DNA of 64,000 nucleotides from Penium margaritaceum (lineage: Eukaryota; Streptophyta; Zygnematophyceae; Desmidiales; Peniaceae). Made by a program: the position numbers and the translations under genes. The notes under the pieces are model-generated. The model ran no database searches and was not told the DNA's origin. It was given only the letters and a program-made list of their open reading frames with translations. How positions within the stretch are numbered: position 1 is the first letter of the stretch; each line of letters opens with the position of its first letter. This document shows, in pieces, positions 34,421-45,640 of the stretch. The stretch is taken from the NCBI GenBank assembly GCA_023375785.1, contig SZWC01000080.1, positions 499,308 to 563,307 on the forward strand. Reading direction: 5' to 3'.

Positions 34421-34470
34421 ACTGCGGCTGTTGTTGCTGTGGAGATGGCTACTTTTGCTGTTGCTGTTCA

Positions 34471-34782
34471 TCCAAGTCACCATTCAAGAATACCGTCTTG
34501 ACATCCATGTGGTAAACCTTGAAGTTCTCATCTACAGCACAAGAGAGGAGCATATGCACAGAGGAAAAATTTGCAACAGGGGTAAACGTTTCTCTATAGT
34601 CGATGCCCTCCTGTTGCGAGTAGACCTTGGTGACCAGCCTCGCCTTGTTCTTTTCTAGGTTACCATCTGCTCCCAACTTCTTCTTGAATACCCATTTACA
34701 CTTGATCACCTTGCATCCAGGTGGACGCTCAGTCAGCTCCCACGTGCTGTTGTCTAGCTGTGACTGTGTCTCCTGCTACATG
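34471..34782 (-). pseudogene. Orphan RT fragment of family I
   Basis: About 310 bp encode the N-terminal RT part: QLDNSTWELTERPPG, IKCKWVFKKKLGADGNLEK and MDVKTVFLNGDLDE. The end is fused in frame to the Gln-rich gag tail of copy 4, so a translated product would join RT to Gag, against the natural order. The other side joins integrase of family III at 34783. It may be the continuation of the element represented by 29404-30326. Confidence 0.85.
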
Positions 34783-36090
34783 GAAGCATGTCCTCAAGAA
34801 CAGTAGTTACGTCAATAATTTTCCACAGTACAAAGACTCAATAAGAGAGACAGGACTCATTAGCGAGAAAGAGCACATAATATCCTAGACCAGGAATGAA
34901 TTCATTAGGGAGAGGACCCACGACATTTGTATGCATGCACAAGGTTAAGGGGACGGTCAGTAACATGATCAAAGATAGAGAAGGGAGACATGTGCATCTT
35001 TCCTTGAGCACAATCAAGATAGTCATATGAGTAAGGTGAACATGAGAAGGAAGGGTCAAGACCATACGCCGAGAGAATGTGCAGTTTGCTGTCAATTGCA
35101 TTGGTATGAATGTGATACATACGACGATGTTGAAAATGCACACGATGATGGGATAGGGATAGTGTAACGTTAACGAGGGAAGATACAGTTAAAGACAATG
35201 GAAAAGACATGGGAACATGGAACAGATGATCACAAGAAAGGCCACAAAGCACAACATGACTGGAAGACTACAACAAAACTGTACCAACACCATGGCTGAG
35301 AATGAATTCCATACCCCGATCACTGAGGGTCATAACAGAAAGTAGGATGACTTTGAGATGAGGCACATGTAGTAAATCTGACAAAAACAGGTCCTCTTGG
35401 GGCCACCACAGCTGCTGCCCGTCTAACACCTTGGACGAACAGCAGCTGACCTAAGATAGTACAAAAAAATGGAACAGAGCTGAGAGGACCAAGGGGGACA
35501 AATGAAGAGCAACAAAACATAATGTGGTACGTATCATTAGAGTCAATGAGCCAAAAACCAGAGGAAGAGCGTATAGAGGACAGAGTACTAGAGACACTAA
35601 CAGTGCCAGAAGAGGACGTGGGAAGTTTGCTAAAATTGGCAAAGTAACAAGATAAGGCAACAGACTTCCAAACCAAGGAATATCAATAGGAAGCATCCCC
35701 TGAACAGCCTGTATAGAAGGACCATGTAACATTTCATTTGCGTGACAAGACGAATGAGTAGACAAGGCCAAAACACGCTCACCTCCCTTTTCAAAAAGAA
35801 GGCGAGATTCCGTGAGGTTCTTTTCCAGATGGCATTAAACAACGTGGCAGTCAGCACAATGACCATAATCAAAGCAGTCACCATGCTACCAGTGACCATC
35901 ATACAGCCAAGAAAGAGGTATGTGGAAGGAAGATGGAGGTATGTAGTTGACGGGCGGACCGAGGGGAGCAAGCCATCTTGAACCCGTAGGTCCCGATGGA
36001 AGAGATGCCAGATTATGAGGTTGGCCTTTGGGATGGATGCTAGAAGAAAAACCAACAGAGGTAGGAAGTTGCACCAGCTTCTCCTTGAAG
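34783..36090 (-). pseudogene. Old family III copia fragment: gag end, protease, integrase start
   Basis: In element sense this begins with a Gag C-terminus resembling that of 53600-53800 (GPPVNYIPPSSFHIPLS). It goes on to ERVLALSTHSSCHANEM and a protease with LIDSNDTYHIM near 35545, so the D-S-G triad is now D-S-N. The pre-integrase part has MYHIHTNAIDSKLH and the zinc-ligand segment DCAQGKMHMSPF near 35000. Integrase stops inside the core at 34783. Several frameshifts and stops show it is much older than the full copies of family III. Confidence 0.8.
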
Positions 36091-36099
36091 AGAGAACCT

Positions 36100-36571
36100 T
36101 GGAAACATGGACTTCAACACTGCTGAGCCAGATTATTGAGGACCCAGGTCTTGACCACCCACAACATACTACCAGTTCTATAGTATCCAAATACACATCA
36201 GGAGTCTCACACGGCACCCATACATAGCATCGATTGCATGGGTCTCAACCACTGGCATGGTGTAACCAATGTAGAATATCCCAAATATGCATAAGGGGTC
36301 TCCCGTAGCACCTGGTACAGACCACTGAGTGCCCAGGTCTCAACCACCAAATAAACCACCATGTATACGTACAATTATCTGGCATCAATGGAACATCTCT
36401 CTGGCTTACAAGCCTTTCCCAATGATGCATTCACTGATCAGGTCAACAACACACCAGCTACATCTCGACAATAACAATATACCTACTGGCGATGTGTCGG
36501 GATCAACCGCTCATGTGTCACTGTCACGTATAGTCCATCATATGTTGAGTCAGCTCAAAGATCACACAACA
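36100..36571 (-). repeat. LTR-like segment of degenerate element F
   Basis: On the minus strand it begins TGTTGTGTGATC directly after a polypurine tract CAGGGGGAG (36572-36580), the usual layout of a 3' LTR. It contains about two and a half copies of a 95-bp tandem unit with the core GGTCTYRACCAC (cores near 36145, 36240 and 36335). The same core pattern recurs at 41240-41352 and 48585, suggesting LTR copies there. The far end at about 36100 is not sharp. Confidence 0.55.
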
Positions 36572-38640
36572 CTCCCCCTGGGCTGATAAAGGCGGAAACA
36601 TACTACCTGAAGACAATAGAAAATCTCCCCTTGGTAAGATGATCTTGGGGACATCAACCCTACAACCGTTGTATGCAAAAAGCTCTACATGTGCCAATGT
36701 CAGGAATAAGATTGGAACATCTGAGACAAAGACAAGGTATAGATATTGTCACATCTGCGACTCACTCATATGCCAACAAAACCCTATCAGCCACAAATTC
36801 TGATCACGAAGGAATGTCACATATCACAGTGAGTCGTACCATTTGTGGTGTCATCATCAATATTGAAATTCATTGGAGAATGGATATGACTACTGAAACT
36901 ATTGCACGTACATGAAGCAGCCTGGTTTGCTCCTAGAGTGAGGATTGAATCCATCGGCCAAGGATTATACGCTCCTTGGTATAACAGGAGTAAGATGGAG
37001 ATGAGTTGCTAATGGAAGAGGTAGTGGCACTGACCTGCGATAATGCGAGTGATGCAATATTAATCTTTGTACATGCAACTCTCAATGCCTCTCACGATGT
37101 AGTAAATACCATGTCTGCTACACCAATGGCAGTTTTTATATCCTCCCTCGCTGCTTGCAACACCCTCAAATACTCCCACTCAACTAGGAATTCTGTCTCT
37201 GAAAGATCAAGGTTGTCCTCCTGATGTTTGTAAGCGCTCACGGTGAGGGCTCATGAGGCAACCTAGCTCACCCGTCGAGCATCTACAAGCTGCTGTCATG
37301 CAGTTGAGAGTTGCACTTGTGCAACCACAACTATGGGCTCAGTGGTTGGCTGATTAAGCTCCTCCTCAAGAGAGAGAATGTCACACTAAGCTGTGAACTG
37401 GCATTAAAAGTGGTTGACTCTGACACGTTGAGTCAGTACTCTGTTGCTATTGTAGTAATGTCAACGTACTTTGGACCATGTGCCTCCATGGAAAAGAGTT
37501 AAGCTACGTGCTCAACATCTCTTGGCAGGCAGAGAGCATACAACCATGCAAGGTCAGCTAGGCACTGACGTAGCGCCTCCTGAGCGATGGCCACTTTGTC
37601 CCCTGTTCTAAGCACGACACACGGTGTCACATCAGCAACTAGGTCTACATTCCCTATAATATCCTCTAAACTATCTGACTCCAGTACAATATCAAACAAG
37701 GCTCCCCCAGCTACCACCTCTAGCTCTGTGTCTACCACTGTAAGCACAACCATTCCAACAGTAGGTGTAGCATCGACCCCTGTTGCTACCACTCTAGCAA
37801 CAAGGAAACCTACAACAGATGGCACATCTACAACCTAGAGCTGAAGATGCTACATTTGGCTGAATCTTCTCCACAAAGACACTTCATACAACATGATCTA
37901 CCTAGTCCAGCTTTGATGTGGTAGTTGTTTGTACTCCCCTTGATATAACTGATGGTGCATCTGTAACCTATGGAGCTTTAAATGTTGTAGCTGGGCGAGC
38001 CACGTGCACAGTGATACTCCGTACAATATAATTTGCACTGTCCGACTCTGGTGTGGAATGAACAGGCGCTCCCCCTACTACCTCTTTCTCTATTCACACG
38101 ATTACCAAGGAAGTCATGTAGGCCTCCTTGCCTCTTGTCATAAGCACGTCCACTCTTCCAGCTGGTATTACATTTAAGGGCTATGGAGTTATTGATGGAG
38201 TAACTACCTCAACCACCTCCACTACAATAATCCCTCCAACATCTGTTGGTCTGTCAAACTCTGGTACGGTGGCCAAGGATGCTCTCAATACAGCTGGATC
38301 AGGACTTGAACATCCATGTGCGGTCATAGTCAATGAACACACACACAAACCTAAAGATTTAGGTAAGGTTATCCACGTGCTTCATACGAGGTGGACCTAT
38401 CGTGTCACATGGCAACGTTGTCAGTGAGCACGAGCTCAAAGATAGTGACTGGTAGAAGAAGAGGAGTATCGAGTAGGATCCATACTACCAGAGGACCGTA
38501 GGATGGAAAACATAATGACAGCCTACAATGACAAGTCCCATGGTGGTTGAGATGAGTCATTACCGAAGGCCTGGTGGAAGAAGTCGAAAGCGAACATGCA
38601 ATGATAGCAAGACTAGCAAAAACTTGATGGCTAAGCTCTT
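36572..38640 (-). mobile_element. Degenerate internal region of element F
   Basis: About 2 kb of broken coding-like sequence. On the minus strand, 37240-37000 reads as a helix-rich Gag-like stretch (LVEWEYLRVLQAAREDIKTAIG), and 37825-37499 as a Val/Ala-rich segment ending in EALRQCLADLAWL. Val/Thr-rich codons continue to 38400. This resembles the Ala/Thr-rich leader plus gag start of families III and III', but no pol domain is visible and both strands give comparable open frames. I take it as a decayed or gag-only relative. Confidence 0.4.
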
Positions 38641-39600
38641 CCACCATCCGCTTCAGGCCCTATAGCTTGCCATATAGATGGGTCACAGCTCCGGTAAGGG
38701 GGGCCGTAGTATCAGGAAGGTCCAAGTGTTCTGGAAGGCGCAAAGGATTACGTGGTTGAGACTAAGGCAGGTGCCAGCTCAAAGGACACTGCCAGCATGG
38801 ACATCTCCCATGACGCCCATCACCATAATAGTAGCGGACAAAGAAAGAAGGCGCCTGCTACCTCGTCATTACAATCTTCCTCTTCAAAAGCCACCACAAG
38901 CCTTGTTTCTTGTATTTTTTATATCCTTTTCCCTCACCAAATTCCCTAGTAATTTATTGAAGGACCTCTCACTAGGAAGTCATTTGACTATCCTCCTCTT
39001 TCGGGTTCGTAAGTCCTTTTTGTTTATTTCCTTTCTTATTTTCTTTGTTTTTTGTCTTTTTCCTCATCGAATTCCCTAGTGGGGATTCAACTCCATACCC
39101 ACTGAATTCACCATAAAACTGCCATATCTACAACTCTGAGATTAACAACCCCATATCTACTTCTTTTTTTTTTTAAAATACCATACCCACGAGACATAAA
39201 AAGTCAATAATCTGTTTGGAAAAAAAGTAATCTAATCCTAATGTCGACGTTGCATGCAAGGGACGTCAAAGTGCTGCCCTCATCATTTCTGCCAAACAGT
39301 CACAAATCCCTTTTACAAGGAATTTGTGAATGTTTGAGGGGGAGGAGAGAGTTGTGTTGCATTTGCATGGGAAGTCCTTGACTCTCTTTGTGTTGAAAGG
39401 GAACCTATCGGGTCCCACTACCGTGGAGGCATATAGGTTCTTGTTCAAATATTAAACCCTACATCCGGAATTTTATTTAGTCTATGGTAGTAGTTTGCAT
39501 GTAAAAGAGGAGGGTGTTGCTTGCGGTGAAAAAGTATAAGAACTATGAAAATGGTGGTTTCAGTTAATTGTAATCAAGAGAATACCTCTTTTACTTTTCT
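38641..39600. other. Unassigned AT-rich region between decayed elements
   Basis: I recognise nothing here with certainty. On the plus strand 38752-38949 is open, with a His/Ser/Lys-rich stretch (MDISHDAHHHNSSGQRKK). It runs into a T-rich segment containing two copies of an AATTCCCTAGT word (38938 and 39069). The rest is AT-rich with short words such as CCATATCTAC repeated. It could be a relic of host intergenic or gene DNA. Confidence 0.3.
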
Positions 39601-39605
39601 TTTAC

Positions 39606-40080
39606 TCACATACAAACCCCTATTACATAAAAGACTATGTAAAATATAGAAGATCTGAAATTGTAATGAGGTTTACACCTTGGAAAATGGGGGGCAGTCG
39701 CTTCAATGCATCCTTGCAAGGGAGTGAGTGTCGCGATTGAGCGACTATGACACTCCTCGCCATTCTCGATCAGCGATACATGTTGTTCAAAACTGAGGTG
39801 GAAAGTGCCAGCTATGGGGTACTTATGTTTTAGCTCGCGTATATGGAAGCTACAAACCTTTGGTCGCATGGAAACCTGAATTGTAAGGCCCATTTCTTGG
39901 TGTTTTCTTGAAGGACCCCTCTTCCAGGAGCTCTTCTGCCTCCCTGTTTTAGGTGCGGCAGTTCTCTTCATATTTGTTTACTTCCTCGTCAATCAGCTTC
40001 GGTCCAGTGGTCGCATCCACAAATATGTGTGTACTATTGCAGGCGCACTTGCCAACAATCACCAGCCTTGGGTCGGCAAC
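39606..40080 (-). other. Two unassigned open segments, possibly a host gene relic
   Basis: On the minus strand, about 48 codons (40080-39945) read with ordinary protein-like composition, including KYGLYVADPRLVIVGKCAC and GPKLIDEEVNKYEENC, and end in TAA. A second frame, 39971-39606 (121 codons), overlaps its end and contains KVCSFHIRELKHKYPIAGTF. Neither matches a retroelement domain I know. Codons are less biased than in the surrounding repeats. A frameshift or an intron could connect the two, but the sequence does not decide. Confidence 0.3.
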
Positions 40081-40140
40081 GTAGAGTCCATATTTTTACG
40101 TCCAAGCTGTGCAGCACCCACCAGTGTTGCTACTTTGACT

Positions 40141-40720
40141 GTTGCCACTACTGCTGCTAAAACTCCTACACGTTGCTCATACCAAAGATGTTTTTTATAG
40201 CTTAAGTTATACACGACTATGGTTTCTACTGCTCACTACTCTAAGCTATTGCTCCTACTTCTTCTTGACGCCATCCACGGTGCTACCTGCCGCTAGTATT
40301 GTTGTTTCTGGTACGACAACAATGCTATACCTTTTACTGTTACTGTCGTGCTATTGTTGCAATTGTTTTGTGTTGATCCTCTTGTTGTACGCTAATACTG
40401 CTTTAGTTTACTTCTGTAACGCCACTCCTACCGCTACTCACCAACGTTAAAACTGACATTCCTGCTGATGCTGCTCACCGATGCTGTTATTTCTTACTAA
40501 TGCTACTTTTGCTACTACTAGCACCCTCACCACTCTTATACCCGGTACCTGTACCTACTAGCTCCGCTGCTTTGGCCGTTGTTGCCTTATACTACTAATG
40601 ATTCCTATCACTACTCTCTTATTCGTTTTGTCGGTGTTTGAATTATCTGCATCCAATGCCGGTGCTGGCTTTGCTGCTAATACAGAAGCGGTTGTTGTAC
40701 TTTAAAACCATAACTCCTCA
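40141..40720. repeat. Degenerate GCT/ACT trinucleotide-rich region
   Basis: The plus strand is packed with GCT, ACT and TTG triplets, so all frames give Ala/Thr or Leu/Tyr-rich peptides broken by stops. On the minus strand it lies where the leader ORF of families III and III' would lie relative to the LTR of F. I read it as a decayed copy of that leader. Confidence 0.4.
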
Positions 40721-40959
40721 TATCTTCTATAGTTGTGGCTGCTCCAGCATGCTACTTCCTGTGTGGCACCATGTGGTTCTCCCTAATAGCATCTGAGACT
40801 CCTTATCGTAGCACCAAAGCTCGTACGCCTCTCTATGCTCTACCAAGAAAGATATAATTATGACAAGGAGGCCCATACAAAACTTCCATGAGCTTTGGGT
40901 GTGAGGGGAAGACAATGAAGGCCAAATCTGGCTATGTCTGGAATGCACTAAGAACAAGG

Positions 40960-41388
40960 CGAGTGTACGATGGCCCCTATAGTAGGCTTATGTACTGGGG
41001 ATTGGCGTCTAGTCCGCCAGGCCCTATCATCCCACCATAAAATGTGAGATCAGATGGGACAGGGTTTTCAATGCATCAAAACAGCCCACTGATTGCCCAG
41101 CTCTTCATAGTTACGAAAATACAAAATTACGTGTATCAAAAACACATCAAGCCTCTATGCTGGTATTCTGGCACCACTAGTGTACAAAAGCTAGGAAAGT
41201 TAGGTATCTTGAGAAGCTAGAACATGTCACTGGACGTCTAAGTCTCGGCCATATACTGGGTACACACAACTGAGAAAACTTCAACAGGTAATCAATGTAG
41301 TACAAGGTCTTTCAAGGTACTTATACAAACCATTGTGTACCTAGATCTCAACCACATAGAGAATACACAATCTCTTAGAGACGACATA
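40960..41388 (-). repeat. Second LTR-like segment of element F, interrupted by element IV
   Basis: On the minus strand 41380-41200 carries GGTTGAGATCTAGGTACAC and similar words that line up with the repeated core of 36100-36571. A further core stands at 48585 on the other side of element IV. This suggests that IV inserted into this LTR. Similarity is patchy and I could not fix either end or a TSD. Confidence 0.4.
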
Positions 41389-42051
41389 TGTCTAATCATC
41401 ATGGCGTCTCCCGGTGATATTTTATACATAGCTTACTATGACCTCTCGGCTCACATCCATTGCCGTACGGACTGCTGATGAGGTGGGGGTGCATAAGACT
41501 GGGGGAAAAATTGCAAATTTGACAGTTGTTGAGTAGCTGTACCGGGCCACCGGTGACACATGACATACTGACAGAAGTAACACTCATTGTCCACTACCAC
41601 CCACATCCTCGTCCTTGTGGCAGCATTGCCTTAGCTCTATACAGTATTTACTTGAAGCTTTCTTTGTTATTTCGCCTTCACCTAGTTTTATCCAAAGTCC
41701 CTCACTGGCCTATTTTTATTTCCTTGCTCCCAAAACCCACATGAATCTTAGCTATGTATTTATTTTCAATAGAACTAGCATATTTTAGGCCAAACATCAT
41801 GACATGGCTAGTCATAGAGATTGTTTTTTTACCTCAAGAGTTTTTCACCCTCAGTCTTGGAGGAGAGCCGGCAAGCCACGCTCGTCGGCCGCTGGGTGAG
41901 CTCGACTAGGGAGACTCACCCATCGGTTCATCTCTCTTTTTTACTTCTACTATAGCCATTTACCTCCATTTTCTTCCCCGTCTGTTGCGTTTTGACCATA
42001 CCGTTATGCTTCACATAGCTAAACAAGGAAAGAGGTGAATGGTTTTAGTGC
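41389..42051 (+). repeat. 5' LTR of element IV (borders approximate)
   Basis: It matches 47898-48565 with many substitutions. The strongest blocks start at TATGACCTCTCGG (41437) and end with AACAAGGAAAGAGGTGAATGG just before the primer binding site. Confidence 0.8.
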
Positions 42052-42053
42052 TT

Positions 42054-42062
42054 TGGTATCAG
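42054..42062 (+). other. Primer binding site of element IV
   Basis: TGGTATCAG matches the first nine bases of the initiator tRNA-Met site; the next bases GTTAG do not. It lies two or three bases after the LTR. Confidence 0.75.
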
Positions 42063-42099
42063 GTTAGACGATCAAGAGCTCATTGTGCTATGAATGAGA

Positions 42100-42480
42100 A
42101 GCATACTCCTGGGAGGATCCAGTGAGCAGCAACTGCAAGGAGTACTAGTTGTGTAAAGGACCAGCTACGTGGAGCAGCAGTTATAGCGGTGGCGGTGCGT
42201 AGAAGTAGGAGGCAGCAGCAACCAGCGGCTACAGCAGCAGGCACCAGCTATAATAGTGATGGCAGCTATGAGGAATAGCACTTATAGTGGCGGCAGTAGC
42301 GTTGTATAGTAGCAACATCAGCAACAGCAGCCAATGGCTGTAGTAGCAGACACAGCTACAACGGGACTGTGCAAGTACCTTGCAGCAACAACGACAGGTC
42401 CTTGTAGGATCCGCCATCGCGTCAGCAGTAGCACAAGCTTTGACAACAGTACTAGCGATATGCACAACAGCTGACTTTTA
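42100..42480 (+). pseudogene. Decayed Ala/Ser/Thr-rich leader ORF of element IV
   Basis: Between primer binding site and gag the sequence is rich in GCA, GTA and AGC triplets. Pieces of open frame occur in different phases; the last (about 42411-42479) reads VGSAIASAVAQALTTVLAIC and ends in a stop, a hydrophobic tail like that of the leader ORFs at 55467-56024 and 59013-59765. Stops and frame changes make it non-coding now. Homology is inferred from position and composition only. From 42480 to 42620 I see only further trinucleotide-rich sequence. Confidence 0.5.
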
Positions 42481-42619
42481 GGTAGCTTGAGGCCACTATG
42501 TTGAGCATGACAATGATTGTAGTAGCAGCAGTAGTAGTAGTAAGAGCAGTAGCAATGGCAATAGCAACAGTAGTTAAAGCAGCAATCAGGGTCGGTCTCT
42601 TCTGATATTCCTCTCTTCC

Positions 42620-43960
42620 TTGCTGGCTATGTCCTCCTCTACTCCTCGACTGAATAGAGGTGGTTCAGGTGTCCACTGGTGCTCTACGACCTTCCCAGAT
42701 TTCCCACTAGGGCGAGGAGTTCACTCAGTGCACAAAGCAGCATCAAGCAACAAAGTAGAACCAAGTTACATTGCCAGGGCAACCACAGCTTTAGTCGCCT
42801 TAGAGGACCAGATATTGTGCACGAACTTAGGACTAGGAGAAGACATCCCATCTCTATCGTGCAAGCAAGCTGTCTCGACACCTCTACCGACGGCAAAGCC
42901 CCCAAGTGGTTTGAGACCGAACCTAACCCCCTGCTGGAAAGAGGACTTCTACACCACTTGGAAGTCCAGGTTTCGCATGTAGATAATTAGTGAGGGATTG
43001 TGCCTGTACTACACCAACCAATACAAGACTACTGACTCCCTGTAGACAACAACCATCACTCATGCTGCCTACGGTCTCCTCAAGACCGTCCCGGAAGAGT
43101 ACATCCTCGACTTCAACCCCTACTTTGGTGATCTCCACACTGGCGCCAGGGCTGACTTGTGCATGGCCTAGAAGCTGGCCCGTACTCTCTTCAAAATCAT
43201 GACCATGGCAACATCACAATGCAAATCACACTTCAACCCCTTGCACCAGGGTGGACAGGAAGACACTGGCCTACTACAAGCAACAGGGCGGTTGTACAGG
43301 GCCGGGTCAAATCATGGTGTTCAACACCATCAAGATCAGTCTTAGGCGTAAGTACAACATGACTTTTGACAGTTTCACCTTGAAAACTCTCCCTGTTATG
43401 GCTGACAGAGGTTTGCTACTGTCTTGCGCCACTGAGAGTTCTTTACACATGGTAGGAGTTGGAGCAGCAAATGATGTTCGCCATGGTGCGTCAGACGAAG
43501 CCGTCATAGCAGTCCAGGTAGCACGTACCTTCCTCGCTTCCTCTCGCCAATTTTGCAGTCGACAAAAACATATACAATAGCAACTAGCATAGCTACAGCT
43601 GTCAAAGGAAAGAAGACGAGGAACAACAGGGAGGCTGGCAAGGATGGCAAGGAACACGAGACTTCAAAGTCCATCCGGGGACAGTAGTGGGAGTGCTACA
43701 ACTCTAGAAGAGTGTATCGCTATACGGAGTGCAAGCTTCTTGGTTAGTGCAAGCTCCCCAAGGACTGCATAAGGGCTCGACTAGGTATTGGAGAGTACGA
43801 GTGCACTTCTGCACACTCTAGTGGAGCGACTAATCCACAACCTCCAATAGAAGCAGATGTACCCACAGTTGGCACCAGGAACCTGTCACCTTTGGAGCCG
43901 TAGTTTGCGATGCAGGCTCGTGACATCACCAAGCTCTGCCATCTTCTACAACTCACCACT
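42620..43960 (+). pseudogene. Copia gag of element IV
   Basis: Several frames must be combined. A Gag-like core follows about 42940: WKEDFYTTWKSRF, ISEGLCLYYTNQYKTTDSL, THAAYGLLKTVPEEYILDFN and a basic C-terminal half. A decayed zinc knuckle near 43690-43735 reads ECYNSRRVYRYTECK, where the second Cys, the Gly and the His of the knuckle are lost. Stops are frequent. The product would be the particle shell protein. Confidence 0.7.
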
Positions 43961-44239
43961 CAGGGAGGTGCGAGTGCATTGACTGAGCCGAAGGGTCCCA
44001 GTGCTGGGTCAGTCGAGTCTATGATGTGTTATTAGGATGGTGGTGGCGGAGCAAAGTGTGAGCCTGTGAAGTCATTTGTGGAATGTGATGATGCTGGTCT
44101 ATTTGCTATCTTTACCATTGTCTATACTAGTCTCAACGACTTGTCATCGCTTGATGAGTCACAAGTACATGATGCCTTTAGAACTGAGCAGCCATCTACT
44201 TAGCAACCTCTGTCCACTGCTTACATAGGCAGTTGTTCA

Positions 44240-45640
44240 GTCTGTTCGCTAGAGCATGTGATGGATGCCACCTGGATCTTAGATTCGGGTGCCACCCATC
44301 ACATGACATGTCACCGCCGTGATTTTGTTGTGACTGATCCTGTTGGCTCTATATGATCTGTGCGTACGGCTGCTGGAAATGACAAATTAGTGTTCGGGTG
44401 AATGTGTGGTGTAATTCCATCATTCGTCAGGGACGCTCTATATCTTAAACGTGTTGTATATGCCTGATCTAGAACTTAGCCTGCTTCCTGTAAAGTCCTA
44501 TAGGCGGATTGGTCTTAGTGTTGCTTTTACAAGTGAGGATGCAACTGTCTCCAATTATGCTACTACCAAAGTAATGCTCCATGACAAGGTAGTTGGAGAG
44601 TTGAATCACGTTTCCAACTACCCTACGTCCACCACTATCACTATATCCTCCACCGCACGAGTGTTTGTGATGGACACACTATTGTCCTAGCACTAACACC
44701 TTCTGCATAGACGCTTGTATCATGCCTAATTCGATGTTTTGGATTACCTGATTTGCACCCGACCAGTACTTGGTATTAATGCATCATCCTTTGAGGTGCC
44801 CCTAATAACAACTGCCTGCAATGTACCCAAGGTAAGATATACTTTGCCACATACCATCTGCCCGGATTACGGGCTCTAAAGCTCCATGATTTGGTTCACT
44901 CCGATCTCCTGGGACCCCTCCCCGTGGGATTCCAGGATGACAAAGGACAATACAACCTGATGATCACAGACGACTTGATCCGCATGTGGTGGATCTTCAG
45001 TCCACGCTTAAAATTTGATGTTGCGCTCGACCGACGCACATGGCTCGTTATGTCTGAACTTCAGTTGGGCCATACCCTCCGGATTTTTTGTTCTGATCCG
45101 GGCGGTAAGTTCCTGGGGGACTTGGATGAATACTTTGTCGAAGTGGAGGTGTTGCGCAACCTCTTCGTCCGGGCCATGTACCAGCAGAACGACATGTCTG
45201 AGCGTTAGAATCACACCATGGATGATGCAGTTCGCTCAGTACGGGTGGACAATGGCATGCCGGAAGTATTCGCCTTTGAGAGCATGGCCTACATGACATG
45301 GGTATGGAACTGGATCCCTCACTGCCCCCTCCGAAATACACACTATCCATACCAGTTGTAGTACAGACGTGGTGCCGACCTCCGACTCATGCGTGCATGG
45401 GGATCTCTTGCTTGCGTTTGGTTCAAACCGAAACAGCAAGGTTCCAATTTCTCCTCCCACGACAGCGACTATGTGTTTGTGGACATGGCTTCACACTCCA
45501 AGGTCTGGTGTCTCTGGGATCCCAGTCGACAGCGCCTTGTCCATTGTAGAGATATATTATTTTTTTAGCATCTCTCCTTCCGTGACCTGTCCACTGGTGG
45601 TACCTCGCAGTCGAGTTCTCTTGGGTGTCATATGGTACCT
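44240..45640 (+). pseudogene. Copia protease and integrase of element IV
   Basis: Protease has WILDSGATHHMTC with an intact D-S-G at about 44273-44310, followed by LYMPDLELSLLPVKS near 44450. The integrase zinc region is too decayed to read. The core has LVHSDLLGPLPVGFQ (first Asp, near 44893), FCSDPGGKFLGD (second Asp, near 45090) and QQNDMSER before a TAG at 45206 where copia integrases have Trp, then AYMTWVWNWIPH. The C-terminal fold has SLACVWFKPK and VWCLWDPSRQRLVH near 45500. Confidence 0.88.

Larger units (their letters stand above)
30327..34470 (-). mobile_element. Family I copy 4: 3' LTR and pol, 5' end deleted
   Basis: A complete 3' LTR (30327-31065) is followed in reverse by RNase H, RT, integrase and protease, ending in the Gln-rich gag tail at about 34470. 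There the sequence joins a piece of RT in the same orientation. Most of gag, the primer binding site and the 5' LTR are missing. It is inserted into the RNase H of the fragment at 29404-30326. Only one flank (GCGCT, 30322-30326) is visible, so a TSD cannot be confirmed. Confidence 0.9.

Noticed and set aside
37587-37838. Thr/Ser-rich plus-strand ORF as a mucin-like protein
   Set aside because: It lies opposite a Val/Ala-rich minus-strand frame, and the composition follows from the triplet bias of the region. No start context or homologue supports it.
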